Assembly (NCBI GenBank): GCA_905331475.1
Contig: CAJNYU010000005.1
Location: 108,040 to 172,039 of the forward strand
Direction: 5' to 3'
Source of the DNA: Rotaria socialis
Taxonomy: Eukaryota; Rotifera; Eurotatoria; Philodinida; Philodinidae
Length of the DNA: 64,000 bases
Each line of letters starts with the position of its first letter. The first letter of the stretch is position 1. The position numbers were made by a program, and so were the translations under genes. This document shows, piece after piece, positions 49,340-62,665 of this stretch. Under the pieces are notes generated by a model that ran no database searches, had not been told where the DNA came from, and worked only from the letters and a program-made list of their open reading frames with translations.

Positions 49340-51106
49340 TTATAGTTGTACAAAAGATGGTGTACGTATATAAGTATTCGTTGGTGGTGGTGATAAAATA
49401 GTACTTCTTTGTCTTACTACATGCATTCGAACTGCTTGTCGAGCATGTTCACGTTGAGATTTAGTTCGAAATAAATTCATAAATTTAACAAAGCAACATA
49501 ATTGAACATAATCATTTAATAATTTTCTTATTTCATGCCGAAATGATTTTCCACTTAAACAATAAACATAAAAATTTAATGAACAATTAGTTAATATGAC
49601 AACACTTGTCCAATGTGATAAAAGTACATTCGATGTTGACCAATGTACAATGGTTGCTGTTAATGATGAAAAACAGAAAAGACACGAATGAATAATTAAA
49701 ACAATATTCATCCATGATGTACGTGGTCTGTTATGAACTATTAAACCATCAACACCTTCCTTTATTTGAAATGAACTGTTATGAAGTTGACGCATTGTTA
49801 TCGATGTATTTGTTTTTGAAAATGATAATGTTGCTTTAATAACACATACTATTATTCCAATATTAAAAAAAATAACTAATAATGATGGAATTATTTCAGA
49901 AAATATTGAGCGAAGTGTTGTATAATTTAAACCAAAACGAACATCAAGTAAAAAACTATGCCATGATGGATCTATCAAACTTTTTAAACCACAAACCATA
50001 TGAAATGAATGATTGCTCTTTTGCCTATATGTTAAGGGTTCATCATGACGAGCATATTTTGCCAATGATGTTGAATTTGTTAATCTAGAGAAACAGCAAA
50101 TAAAGAAAAAGTTTTTCGAAGTTTTTCATTTAATTGAATGTTATTTCACAATTAATTGATTAAAATTTAAAAATAAAACTTTTCGTATTTTTTTCTTTAA
50201 TATTCGAATTAACTCATTTATTTTTATTTTCTCAATAGAAACATTTGATTAATAAATTATTCAGTAAAATATCTTCTAAGAATTCTTATCTGTATTCTGA
50301 TCAGATAAATAGATTTAGTTCGCTTAAATTTATCAAATTTTATTATCTAAACATAACAAAAATATGATAAAAGCAAAGATCTATCATTAATGTCTTAGAT
50401 AGGCTATTTTTATCTTTTTAATATAGGAATAAACTTTTATTTATCAATTAATTAAATATCTATGATAATCTTGGCGAAAATTATATCCTGAAAGTTCTCT
50501 CTCTAATATTTTGTCTATGAATGAAATTATTTTTTATCTTTTTGTTTATCGATTAATTTTAAAACCCTAGAAAAATTACCTAAATATTTTTATTAATGTT
50601 TCATTTTGTTGATTTATTGTTTGAGGAATAAATAATGGAATTGATTTTAGTTCATAAAAATAAACAGTCGGCCCAGTAACAGCAGTAATAATAATCAAAG
50701 ATAAAATGGTCATAAAATAAAATTTATATTTTTTAACATAAGGATTTTTTGTCACCAAACGAAAACTAATTGTTACATAAGTAAATCTTTCATAGGTCCA
50801 TGCAATAGTTACAAATGCTGATAACATTCTTAAACACGATGAAAATCTATATAATTTACAATTAAACCAAGATTGTCCAGTTTTAAATGCAATCCATCGA
50901 CGTGTATTTGAATGAAGAAGAAGTGAATAACGATAAACACATAGAAGATTTATTATTAAAGATGTTATTGCTAATCGACCATATGTAGTTCGACGAAATT
51001 TTCGTGATGAAAATACAATTAAACCAAAATTATTTCCAATTGTACCAAGTATAATCATTATTATACAAATCCAATCGAAGATTTCATTTGTTGTTAAAAG
51101 CGACAT
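49340..51106 (-). CDS. Rhodopsin-family G-protein-coupled receptor, 423 aa, 2 exons
   Basis: The exons are 51106-50580 and 50084-49340, joined in phase 2 across a 495-nt GT-AG intron. Seven hydrophobic segments are visible. TM1 carries the GN pair (IMIILGTIGNNFGLIVF). TM3 is preceded by a conserved Cys (FNCKLYRF) and followed by YERF, the DRY-motif position. The second extracellular loop has a matching Cys (MVCGLKSL). TM5 (IIPSLLVIFFNIGIIVCVI), TM6 (VLIIHSCLFCFSSLTATIV) and TM7 (NCSLNFYVYCLSG, a degenerate NPxxY) follow, then a basic cytoplasmic tail. This layout fits the peptide-receptor-like rhodopsin receptors common in rotifers and other spiralians; the ligand is unknown. No cleavable signal peptide is seen. 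Confidence 0.88.
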
Positions 51107-54100
51107 GACATTACATCTAAAATAAAATGTTCATTTTTATTTTATTTTCAGAGTTTTCCTTTTCATCGTCAAATGATTTCTATGAATATGAATAACAATA
51201 AATAAGTCCAATATGTCATATCAATCTTATGAGAATTAACACATCATGATCAATTCATTATCACCCACCACCACCAACAACAAATGAAGAAATCTTTGCT
51301 TTTGCTCAGTCTATATCTATAAATCAAATATGATAAGAAACAATAATAAAGATATTGTTATCTTCAATTTTTGTAAATCAAAAATGAAATTAATTTATCT
51401 AACTAACTAAAGAAAATAATTTGATGTCACATTAGCAAAAAAAAATAAAGTAAATCCTTATCTATGCTTTGATATTTTCTACTCGAAGTAGCAAAAAATA
51501 AGCAACACAGAAAATAGTAACAACGATTATTATTTGAACAAATCATTGGCTAAATAAACTGTTGTACATTGTTTTTCTTGTGAAATTTCATAAATAAAAC
51601 ATGTGTATAATGAATAAGGTAACTACTTTAATTAAAAATAGAAGTAATTCTAGAAATAAATGATATCGATTTATTTGATATAAAAAGTAAAAAAAGAAAC
51701 TTAGTCATCAATCTGAATTGATAATAAATCGAAAATATAATAGGAATAAAAATAGCTCATGCTGTTTTATCACACATTCCCTGTTGACATCATTCTATGA
51801 AAAGACAAAAGTTTAGTAGAAAACATAGCTTATTTTTTCGTGTGTTGTTCTAAAAAAGCCCTTCTTTCTCTTATGCATCGAATTAATTATTCTGAACGCG
51901 TTTTAGATAACATCCGATTCAAACTGAGTATAAATGTTTTTCGCTAAGAGAATGCTTAAGTCATATTTAGTTAATTGATCATGCCTCTAAAGAAGCATCA
52001 ATATAATAATCGTTTCTAGGAGAGTTCTTTCTTTTTTCTTTTCTATTTTACCTCCCCCCCCCAGGNAAAAAGAAAAAGAAAAGAAAAGATGCAATATGAA
52101 ATTCTAATTCTCTTAGCAATAATGACTCGTGTTTCTCAAGTACATTGTCAATAGTAATCTAGTCGAATGGTTGAATGATTTATTCTGTTTTTCTTTTATG
52201 TTGTAGCATAACACGATATTCATGCAGAATGACAGCAGTCAGATAACATGACTAAGTTCGAAAAAGGCAACATCTACTAATGGCACTTACATATAAGTAA
52301 CTATAGGGAAGACCAAGAAAAAAAAGAAGGTTTACTCTAGGAAAGAAGAACTGTTTTATTTCTGTTAACATACAATGAATACCGTCAAGTAGAGTCCATT
52401 CCGTATCTGAAAACATGATTTGACAATAAATAACAATATGTTATCCATTTGTTATAATAATCAAATATCATGTTGTTTTTTCGAATAGATTTTCATTGGC
52501 AAATCAAAAATATGTCGACATTGTCTATTATAAAAAACAAGTCTCGTTGAGTTCTAAATAAGAGAAAATTTCCATAAAACATCTTATTTTTAAATTTATT
52601 TATTATGTCTATGATGAAATTTATAGTAAAATGAATAAAAAACGAATGAAAATTCTTCTATCTTTAAGAATATTCGATCAATCTATTCGATTGATTAATA
52701 TTTTTATTTTAATTGGAATTTATTTATTATAAGAAATAAAAGAAATCTCACGAGTTTGTTTCGGTTTTTTCTTCTATGATTTGCTGATGAAGCAAAATGA
52801 AACCTTCGATTTTTCTTATTCGAAATAGAACTAAAAATTTGTTAATTTGAAATTTTTTCATTTTTTGTTTTTAAATTAATTTAAAACATACACTCAAGTC
52901 GAAAATTATTATATTAAAAACGAGAAAAAATGTATGAAATAGGAAAAAATGTTTGAAGTGAATTATAAATATTTGCTTACCAGTAATGAATAAGTAAAGA
53001 AGCATATCTCAGTATGTATATAGTTGATGTTAGCTGTTGCCATTTATGTTGTTTAGGATTTCTTTTCTTGTAAATTCATTTAGACACTTTCTAGATTATA
53101 TTATTAATACACTGTTGAACTTAAAAATCGACTTTTTCACCAGATGAGAAAACTTTTCCAATAAAATTCAAGCTATTTTCAATAAAAAAACAAAGACAAC
53201 TAAAATGAAAATGAAAATCTCTATCGAAATTTCAGTGATAAAGTTAGTTGAGAGAATCACTTAAGAACATTCTTTTGTTTTTGCCTTTGTTGTCAAATCA
53301 TTCGGATTCCAAATAACAGTTTATTAACTTTCGATGACACTTATGAATACGTTTATATTTTATGATTCTTTTTATAGATATTATTCGTGAGATATTTATT
53401 ACATGTGAAGTTTTTTCTCATCAAAAATATTGATTATTATTATCCTACAAATACAAGCCGGTCTTGATAAAGAAGATTAATACTAGAAAAATGAATTTAT
53501 CTTATGCTATTATTTATTTCTGTCAAGGACGGAAAAGAGCAAAACTTTCAGAAATTGTACATTACATGTATAAAATAAAAGAATTAATTAGCGAACAATA
53601 GTAAAGAATCAGTGTCTTTCAATGAAATACGTAATTAATTTTTTAAATTTTCAAGTTCTACGCTGCATATAATAAGATCAGAATAGTTGTTAATCTATAT
53701 TCAAATCATATGTTTAAAGAACAAAAACAAAGAAGAAAATTATGATGATTTCTTGTCAATGGCTGCTTAAAAGAAAAGATTTGATAGAAAAATAAAAAAT
53801 AAAAAAAAGACTTGAACTCGACTGATTAAGGAATAGAGTCACATTGATAATTCGTTCAGCTTTCTTATGATGTCTTATATAGTGGTGCTCACTAACTTTT
53901 GATCACGCTATATCAATCAGGTCAAGTTTGTTTATTAATAATGGCGTTGAGAAAACTAATCAGAACAAGAAATATACAGCTTTCCTGTTAAATATTTTTT
54001 CGACTTCTTTACATATTTGCGTTTAGTTGACAGCCGGATAGTGTCATTGGACATTGTCAATAATGTTTTTTCAGGATTATTTCTCGTTTATATCTTTTCG

Positions 54101-57100
54101 ACGTGTTTAAGGAAAAAAAGCAGCGGTACTCTAAACAATAAACAATTGATGTACTATTTACAACATAGTTTTATTTATTGGAACGATTTATAGGAGAATT
54201 CATCAGAAAAAATATTGCAAGGCGAAACACGTTGACTTTTCCTTTAATGGAAAAGTGCTTTTCATTGATATTTAACGAATAAATTCTCAACGGGGATAAT
54301 GCTTTTCTTGCTAATACCATTTCCGATCGATTAGCAAAACGTTATTTACTTATTTAGTTTTCTCTCTTTTCTTTTTTTTCTGCTTGTCGTCACAAAGAAA
54401 AACGTTCATTTCATTGGTATTTATCAGCACGATTAAAACGAGAAAATCGTCTAAAGAAAAAACAGCAAAACTATTTAGAAAACATTACTCTAAACCTGCT
54501 AATTTATTATTAAAGCTTTACGCTAGAAAAAGTATCAGTTCTGTGAGCCAATTACCAACTAAACCAAGCTTCTTATCATTCTAAGCAATAAAGATAGTGA
54601 TCTTTTTTCGAAAGAATAAAGAGCAGAAGTTTCTTTCTAGAATAATCAACGTTATTATATGTCATGAACAACAAAAAATAGAACATCTAATTTTTTGAAA
54701 TTTATTTCAACAAGTTAGTAATAAGAAATTCAATTTTCCTTTGTTTTTGTTTTTTGAGAAGAAAGAGAGAAAATATTTAAAAGAAAGGAGTAATAATATA
54801 TATGAATAAATAATATCATTGCTATTTGCAAGTAACGATTGACGTTAGAAAATAGTGTCGATTAGAAGTCAAGATAACAAACATGATTAGTTTATTAATA
54901 TTAAAACAATTGATACTCACATATCTAGTTGAGAGAATTCATTGGAAGATCATATAGCAGAATTATTAGAATTTATATATAGAGAAAATAAATTCAATTT
55001 GACTTTTTTCATTAGTTATTAATATTTATTAATATTGTTCTCAGTAATATTTTATTTTGTTTTATCGAATTTAGAAAAAAAGAATTCTATCAGAATAAAG
55101 AAACAAGAATAATCTTTATCAATATAAAAATCGAAGCATGTTAACTCATGCAGAAAAAACAAGAAAAATAATACGAATATGTATTCGATATTGTCAAATT
55201 AATAATCAAAGATTTTTTATTTTTATGTCAACGTCAACGATGAGTCTATTTTAATAAAATAGTTCATATTATTATTATAAATATACAATCATTAACGAAT
55301 ATTTTTTGTCAAATTTGTTTGTTTTTTATGTAACAAACAAAGTCAGATAAAAAAGAGATACAGAATAAAATTAAGTAACTAAAGTGTGTACATGGAATTT
55401 AAGATTTTATAAAAATCGATTTATATTAACTAAGATAGATAATTCTTTTTTTTTAAATTTTTCTTCGATCATAGAATGAATTTTAGACGAACTCAAATTT
55501 ATTTATCAATAATAGAATTTATTTTTATCAGGAAATAAAATACTAAAAACTCAATTTATTAACAATAACTTCATAAAAAAAGAATTTTATCAATTATTTT
55601 ATAGAAAACAATCAATATTGTATTTACATTTATTTGTCTTATCGTTATTTTTCTTGTGGATTCATTCAGAAAAAATGATAATAGTTTTTTGTCACACAAT
55701 TCATAGATTTTTCATTCTCAATTTTATTTGAAAGTCTCGAAATTTCCGTTTCATTTATATTAAGTTGATTATTGTATAATAACATTGTTTTAATTCGTCT
55801 CAAATAAATTTTCAGAATATTTCCAAATTCCTTTTTTCTATTTCTTATAAATCAGAGTCTTTTAATATTAATATACAATTATAATTGTTCATTCAGATTC
55901 CTCAACATAAAAATATTAGAAAACAAAACACTGTTGTTTCTTTTTATGGAAAATTTAACTACTGCGATTATATTACATTCAATTTCAACAGTTAATAATC
56001 GACAATTAAATTTTTAGAATAAAAAAATTCTACTAGCTATGAATTTATAATTTTCCCAATGAAATCAATATAAACAAGAATCTAAATAGCTCTTTTTTTT
56101 AAATTTTAGAACAAATTTTTAAGATATCAAACGTTGACCATTTTCAACGAATAGAATTCATGAAAAATGTCAAAAAAAAGATAATATTGAGTAGAATTCT
56201 CTTTGAGTAATCAAAAAATACTAGATTAGAGAATGTTGACTAGAAAATAAAATAGTTTCCTCAATTCGATGCAACATCTCTTGATAAAGAAATATTTTTA
56301 GATTTTTCAGTCTAATACTCAAATGAGAAATGTTATATCTCGAAGCATATTTATGCGTTAAATGTTCTATCTAATTTTAATATTCTGTAACTGTATGACC
56401 TCATTTTATCAATATTATTAAGTGCATTTGTGTCCGCTTTCGAGTAATTATGTTTCCATTTCCTCCTTCACTCACAATAATTATATATGTATAGGCGTAT
56501 AATTTTCTAGATGGTCACTAAAAACTGATGTAGAATGACTAGGCATCGTCTATGAAAAACTTATTTCCTTTATATAGAGTTTTGGCTAAAAATTTAAAAA
56601 AACAAGAGGCTGGGAAAAATTATATCCTGTTAAAACTTGCTTCTATATACGTTACATCTAACAGTTAGACATATGATACGTATATAAATATGTACTATGA
56701 TAAAATCGTCGACATATAAAATATGTTAAACTCCGTTGTCATGACGTTTTTCTTTTCTCTACATAGATATAATTGTTCATTTAATATCTTTCAATTGCTT
56801 TATTTTTCCAATCTGTTCGTAGATTATTAGGGTCTATATGATATTCCTTCTTCTAGCCTGAAATATCAATATATGAATTTGTAAATTTACTTTAGAATTA
56901 ATTCTTAACTTCCAATATTGAAATTAATTGATAAAAAATAAATCAATTAGTCTAAATTCTAATAATTAGAGAAAAAAAGCTTTGAATTATATTTAATTAA
57001 AATGTATTATTAGAACTAATTCAAATATTTTCTTGATTGATAAACACAGATTAGAATTCGAATATAAATGAATTATTAATATTAGTTAACGTGTGAATTA

Positions 57101-57443
57101 ATTTCATTGTATTTTTTCTTTTTAACTAAATAGAAATATTTTCTATGAATATTAAATTCAAAAATGATATCGATTAATAAATTTTTCATACAATTAGATT
57201 AGACACAAGTATTGTCTTAATCGATGATAATCAATAGATAATTTCGATGAAATACTTTATTACATACGCATTAAAATTCAACAGAGCTAATAAAATTTCG
57301 TGATTGAAATTCTTCTCTTTAACGTTCAAATCGTTTCTTAAAAATATTTCAAGAATATATTTTTGTCAAGGATTAATCATCAGTTAGATGTTTATTTGTA
57401 ATAAAAATCTACTTGTTATATTACTTATTCTATTCGTTATAAA
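51107..57443. other. Long gene-free AT-rich stretch
   Basis: No supported gene is visible in 6.3 kb. A weak coding-like pair, ILNGDNAFLANTISDRLAKR near 54290-54350 and HKEKRSFHWYLSARLKRENR near 54390-54450, may be decayed exons of an unknown gene. An AGTGGTGCTCACTAACTTTT motif near 53880 looks like a transposon end but has no partner. One undetermined base is at 52066 after a C run. Confidence 0.5.
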
Positions 57444-58306
57444 ATGCACGTGATATTCAAAATGAGTGACAGATGTTCGTTTATGATAAGAAAAACGAAA
57501 CGAAAAGAAACAAATATTTTTCTTAACAAACAAATGTCGACAATAATCAATGATTTTCTTTATTTGGGTTCAATAAATGATGCATGTACACCATCGATTT
57601 TAAATCAATTGAAAATAACACATTTAATTAATTTAAGTTTAACAAGAATTGTTCTTGAAGAATCATTTGAACTTCTTCATTTACCTTTATACGATAGATT
57701 TGATGAATCTATTATTAATTATTTCAAACAAGCAAATCAATTTATTGAAAAATGTCGTCAAAATGAAAATGGACGATGCTTAGTTTTTTGTAAGCACGGA
57801 AGATCGAGATCCGTTGCAAGTATGTTCATAGGCTTTTCTTTATGAAAAAATTTCTATAGAAAGTCTTCATTGAGCGATTCTATCTTACTAGAATATTGCA
57901 TCAAAATTTGACAGAAATTTTCTTTTTCCAAAGTAGTCTAATCGAAGAATTTTCATAGATGAAATTTGAAGTTATGAAAGAATATTTATTAGCCAATAAG
58001 TTAAGCTTTGAATTATGTTTCTTCAGTAAATAAATCTAAATTGATATATTAATTGGAATAAAAACTAACTTTTAAAATAAATATCTAATAAAAAGTATCG
58101 ATTTAAATAGCAATAGAAAAAGGCACGAATTTATTTTAGTTGTAATTGGCTATTTAATTGAACATCATGGTCATACAGTACCATCTGCTTATTTATTATT
58201 GTCAAATATTCGTCCAACAATATCACCGAATCGAAATTATATTAATCAACTCATTAAATATTCTTCTCAAACGGAACAAACTCTTTGTCCATTTATTTCT
58301 TCCTGA
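57444..58306 (+). CDS. Dual-specificity protein phosphatase-like, 180 aa, 2 exons, His-to-Phe before the catalytic Cys
   Basis: The exons are 57444-57819 and 58140-58306, joined in phase 1 across a 320-nt GT-AG intron. The domain order is typical of a DUSP catalytic core: INDFLYLGSINDACTP, ITHLINLSL, ELLHLPLYDRFDESI (the Asp at about 84 or 87 is the likely general acid), and the P-loop VFCKHGRSRSVAS. It ends with VIGYLIEHHGHTVPSAYLLL and SNIRPTISPNRNYINQLIKY. The catalytic Cys is at about 116 and the Arg at 122. The usual HC is FC here; loss of the His lowers nucleophilicity in classical PTPs, so activity is uncertain. The family removes phosphate from Tyr/Ser/Thr; substrate unknown. The Met at 57462 (MSDRCS) is an equally good start. 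Confidence 0.88.
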
Positions 58307-59019
58307 AAACATGTTAAGCAACAAAAGTTTTAAAAATCAATTAATAATTTTATCGTGCTTTAGTTTTGCTTTTCAAGTCTTCTACTAACTCAAAAAAAAG
58401 ACATTTGCTTCATTGATATACATCAGAGGTTTTCCTCTTGGATGTAACATGATCGAGGTTTCTGAAAATTATTCATCTATTGGAAATGTCACATGATTTA
58501 CGATGCAATGAAAATCAGTTCGACTATATAAGCATCTTCACTAATTCTGAAACAGTTTGATGTCATTCATTGAGTTTTTATTCTTTCTATATGTGAACAT
58601 TTCAAAAATTTTTCATATAATTCAATAATTTCATTCGTTCCATAAAATCTTTCAATACTATTTGAATTTCAATAGATGTAAATTTAATGAAGGGTACTGA
58701 TATATATTTAGAAGAAGAGAAATCCATACCCATTCAGCCTCATTACTTTTCTATTTTCAATTACAAAAATTATGATCTATATTTTTTGTAAACTGTTTTT
58801 CCATAAAAGTTCAGGAGTGTTCTCAGCGGTTGAGGAGGATCGTGGGTGACCGATCCCAATCTTGAAAACTTTTCGTTTTTCCACAGCAAAATTTGATCAA
58901 AGTTGTTGTTTTTTTCTCATCAATTCTCAAAAACAAAGTTCGAATCCCGCCCAAAAACTAATAACGTGTAATTGATAATTCTTCCATAATCGAAACAGAC
59001 TAATCACTTGTGCTACCAT
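58307..59019. other. Intergenic with a tRNA-like A-box/B-box pair
   Basis: TCTCAGCGGTTGAGG (58821-58835) matches an A box, and AGTTCGAATCCCGCCC (58937-58952) a B box. Between them a stem GGATCG/CGATCC closes an 8-nt loop. The spacing is too long for a plain tRNA. A tRNA-derived SINE head or decayed tRNA is possible. Confidence 0.35.
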
Positions 59020-60206
59020 AGGCGGCGCACCATATATATGCGAGGGGAAGCAATAACTTTTTATTGCTTCCCCTGATATCCCAATATTCTGATACTTTTT
59101 GTAGAATGTTTAGTTGCTGAGAAGCTTATTTTTTCTCCTGAGAAGACTACTGTACATCGTGCATGCCGGACATTTATCTTCGCCAAGAAATTAAAAGTCG
59201 ATTAGCACCACTTGATAGCACAAAAATAAAGATCAGTGTTCTGCTTTTCTGTGGTTCAGAGAGAAACTATCGATCAGCTCTCATTATTTTGTATTTTCTT
59301 CGATTTGTTTACAGTTTTGTGTATTACGTTTAAATATAATTTATATGGTGGTGATGTTGTAGCGACCACATTAAGTGATAAAGATAATTTTCTTGTTAAT
59401 TGATTTTATGCTGTATTATATGTAATTATATTATCAATTACAGAAAGATTTAACCATAATCGACTCTCCCTCACACAATCATCGGGGAATTGTCTGAAAA
59501 CTACGAAATCCTCAGGAACTCACTCTGACTCCTTAGAGCATGCTGGGGAATTTATCAAAGAGTGCAGGAATATATTTACCGTTTTCTTTTGCGCGTATGG
59601 AAGTATAAAAGAAACTCAACATTTAGAAGAAATAATTGTTTATTTTTAACATCAAGTTTTGCCCAAGGTAGAAGATTCTCTTGGAAAGAGACATATTTGA
59701 AAAAATGGGTTTCGATTCACAGCAAGCTAACAAAATGTTAAATGACTTGGAAACTCCTGAGAAATCGCTAAACTCCTTGTGGAATGTCTGAGAATCTCTG
59801 GGGGACTCCCCTCGCGAGTTTCTAGGAAGTTTTACAGGGAACTTCCGGGGGAGTTTTCAGGGGAGAACTGACTAGGGAATGCAAATAGTATAAATGTAAT
59901 CGTTTTATCTCAAAAATAATTTTTAACAAAATTTTTGTTTAATGATTAAGAATTAAAACAAATTGCTTATTTTTACAATATGAATTATGCTGATTTACGG
60001 ATTAAACAACGTATGTCATTATAAAGTAGCACTTGGTGAAAAAAATATTATACGGACTATCCCAGTAAATGTTTGTGAATACTGAAGGAACTTTTCCTCC
60101 TTAAGAAGACTTTATACATACATTCGTACATACAACAGGACGAGAAAGACTATTATTGTTATCAGTTTAAAAAATGTATTGCTTCCCCTCGAGACCTGAG
60201 CTTGTG
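59020..60206. mobile_element. Putative 1.2-kb inverted-repeat element
   Basis: The left side GGCGGCGCACC...GCGAGGGGAAGCAATA and the right side, complement of TATTGCTTCCCCTCGAG...TTGTGCCGCTC, match as an imperfect inverted repeat about 45 bp long. The sequence AGGGGAAGCAATA occurs inverted at 59043, 59062 (local hairpin) and 60177. The interior has no long frame. The part 59462-59877 is full of short GGGGA/TCCCC and CTGAGGA-like words and may be another nested foldback element ending CTAGGG. No target duplication could be fixed, so boundaries are approximate. Confidence 0.5.
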
Positions 60207-60770
60207 CCGCTCATGTGCACTACATATAAACTTTAAATACTAGTTCAAAAATAAAAGTGTCTTACATAATTATGATTTTATAGTTTCATAGACTATTCCA
60301 CTCATTTACGAGCAAGTCCAACATTGATAGTTTTTTCGAGTTGTGTTTGAAGAAGAATAACTCAAACATGATCACCACTTGCAAGATGGCAACATTATTT
60401 TCTCTTCTTCGATCGATGATACACATGATATAACAACAAGCCTGTTTGAACATATTCATGTCAAACAAAAAGAAATAAGATGAAACAATGATGACTATAA
60501 AAAGAAAATTTCAAAAGAGATCTAGGAAAGTAAAATCTTCTACTGCTTTCTCCGTGGCTAAACAATCATGCTGTATCATAACTTTTTACGCCTATCTTAA
60601 ATTAACTCTGAGTAATCTTACTCCTAAAAACTTGAAGGAACTCAATTTCATAGATTTTATACTATCTATATAAATAAAGAAGTTATACTATTCCCAGGAG
60701 AATCATTTCGATAATCGGACTAGACCGAATTGTGTGGGACTTTTATAAAATTAACGAAATCCTATGGGTA

Positions 60771-60874
60771 TCCAGGAGACGGAAGTTCTATCTACTGGAA
60801 TCCGATCGGATTTTGTTGGTTGATCGGATCCGATAAGATTTACTCGAACCCAGTATCGGATTCATTCACCTGGG
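60771..60874. mobile_element. Short foldback, ATCGGA/TCCGAT word type, probable member of the CCCAGG group
   Basis: About 104 bp beginning TCCAGGAGACGG after TA and ending TTCACCTGGG before TT. The interior has repeated TCCGATCGGA, GATCGGATCCGAT and TATCGGATTC. The ends resemble the TIRs at 12568 and 61385, but the target duplication is imperfect (TA/TT). It is listed as a probable relative, not a sure one. Confidence 0.45.
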
Positions 60875-61384
60875 TTCTTGATAATAAATTGTTTTTTCTG
60901 TATCGCTTTCTTCTGTACAGAATATGGTTTTAAACTAAAGAATGGCATTTCCCTAATTTCTACTAGAAAGATAAAACAAAAATAGCAACATTTACTTGTA
61001 TGCTTTCTGTATTTATTTGCTTTATCGTAAACCTTATTTAGTTCATTTGCGAGATAGTTTTCTGAAAGAACTCCAAAAATTCAGTGTTTATTCATTTCTT
61101 TTTTTGTAATTTTTATTATTTGTAATGATTATGAATTATTATGATTATTGCGATTCATGTCACTAAATCTACAATAATCCGAACATTTTTACACATGTTT
61201 TCTCTTTTTCAACCATGATGTATAAACGTGATTGTGAATTCAATAAGCGATACGGAGCGCCCTCTTTCATATTTTCGACATAGATCATCATTTTGATGTA
61301 ATGTGAAAAACAATGCTCAGACCATTTCACAATGGGCTCTGTTACATTTGTTTTCGTCCGCTATGGTTCGGCTATATAAGCGTA

Positions 61385-61673
61385 TCCAGATCGAACAGTA
61401 CGGTCCGTATACGGCTATTGACGGTTACTTTACGACTATTTTACGGGCGAAACTTTGCCGTAATATTTGGCCCAGTAATACGACCGTATTATCATGAGAG
61501 TACGGAGCATAAACAGCTGTAAACCATGAAAATTCAGTCTCGTTTACGGTGCCGTATTACTGCACCAGGTATTACGGGCAAATACGGCCTATTTACTACC
61601 ATAAAGATACCGTTTTGACATCGTTTACCGTCGACAAGCAGACCGTAAACGAGTCCGTTTTGATCAACCTGGG
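61385..61673. mobile_element. Foldback MITE, ACGG/CCGT word type, TA target duplication
   Basis: A 289-bp element with TA on both sides (61383-61384 and 61674-61675), starting TCCAGATCGAACAGTACGG and ending CCGTTTTGATCAACCTGGG. The right end is almost the same as that of the 24512-24666 copy. The interior is dense in TACGG, CCGTA, TATTACGG and related words and has no coding capacity; short open frames over it are artefacts of this word bias. Confidence 0.75.
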
Positions 61674-61917
61674 TATACAATTTCGTATTAATGCAGAAAC
61701 ATCGTACTTCTTATATTGTCAGTGATGTGCCAACCAAAAAATAGGGTAAATAGTCTTTAGACGAATATTTCTATTTTAACTATTGTCTTTTTTTAGTTTA
61801 AATAATATAGCTAGTTTCCAATGATAGTAATTAATTTACACGTCTTCGTTTTTCAGATCGTAAGAAATAGAAACTGTTATGTATAAGTAATCTTGTGTAT
61901 TATATTTTTCGTTTCAG

Positions 61918-62185
61918 AATAATATGACGTCAAAGTCAAACAAGGTTAAAAAAATCATCGAAGAATTTACCGCATCAATAGAAGAAAGAGATATGGCAAT
62001 CGAAGAAAAAGAGAAAATTATTGGAGAACAAACACAAAAGAAACTGCACGATGAAGCGATAATACAGTCACTTCAAAATCAAATCAAATCACTTAAAAGC
62101 AATTCAAGCAATATGGATGATGGCAATATTTGGCAATTGGCTCCGTTATTATTCGAGTTGCCAATATTGATTCTAATGTTTCCTG
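61918..62185 (+). CDS. Coiled-coil exon of an unrecognised gene
   Basis: A clean acceptor (TTTTTCGTTTCAG, ending 61917) leads into an open frame with an ATG at 61924 (MTSKSNKVKKIIEEF) and a donor G|GTAAAT at 62186. If unspliced it would stop at 62191-62193 (89 aa). The sequence is heptad-like (EEFTASIEERDMAIEEKEKI, IIQSLQNQIKSLKS), followed by a hydrophobic end (LAPLLFELPILILMF). It could be a small gene or the middle of a larger one; neighbouring exons were not found. No named family is recognised. Confidence 0.4.
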
Positions 62186-62665
62186 GTAAATGAAACCAAA
62201 ATAACGTTTTTGACTGCTCAATTGTTCTTTCGTTAATTTTCTATGTCATTCATATATTGTTTTTTTTCATTTGTTGTTAATTGAATTACATTAAATAAAA
62301 GTAAATGTTGTAATGTGTATTGATATCAATACATTATATTTTACATGCATCAACAATAATAACACTAAGCAAAGTATCAATATTAAGTAGGTGTCTGTTC
62401 TTTTTGAGAATTACACTGGTTACAGTTTAGTAGCATTATGACGCAATTTAGACGTATCAATTGACAGCGGAAGGATCGCTCAAAACAATTCACATCAAGT
62501 ACAATAATGATTGAACAAGATGAATCAGTAATTTTAGTATTTGTAAGATATGAATTAAATTCTTGATCATTATCAATCATGTGAATTTCATCAGAATTGC
62601 CTGTTGCACTTGATTGACAACCACTTTCGTGTGTACCGTTGGGATATCAAACGCAATAACATCCA

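Noticed and set aside
49882..50088. Plus-strand frame opposite GPCR exon 2
   Set aside because: Antisense to a supported exon.
53880..54150. Transposon-like end AGTGGTGCTCACTAACTTTT
   Set aside because: No matching opposite end or target duplication found within several kb.
54384..54584. 66-codon Ser/Lys-rich plus-strand frame
   Set aside because: Begins with a non-ATG codon, no splice support; at most a decayed exon nearby.
61303..61522. Two overlapping ~65-codon frames
   Set aside because: They run across the ACGG-type element 61385-61673 and reflect its word bias.
62383..62580. 65-codon minus-strand frame with several Cys codons
   Set aside because: An upstream exon could not be joined in phase, and the frame is closed by a stop just upstream; left unannotated.
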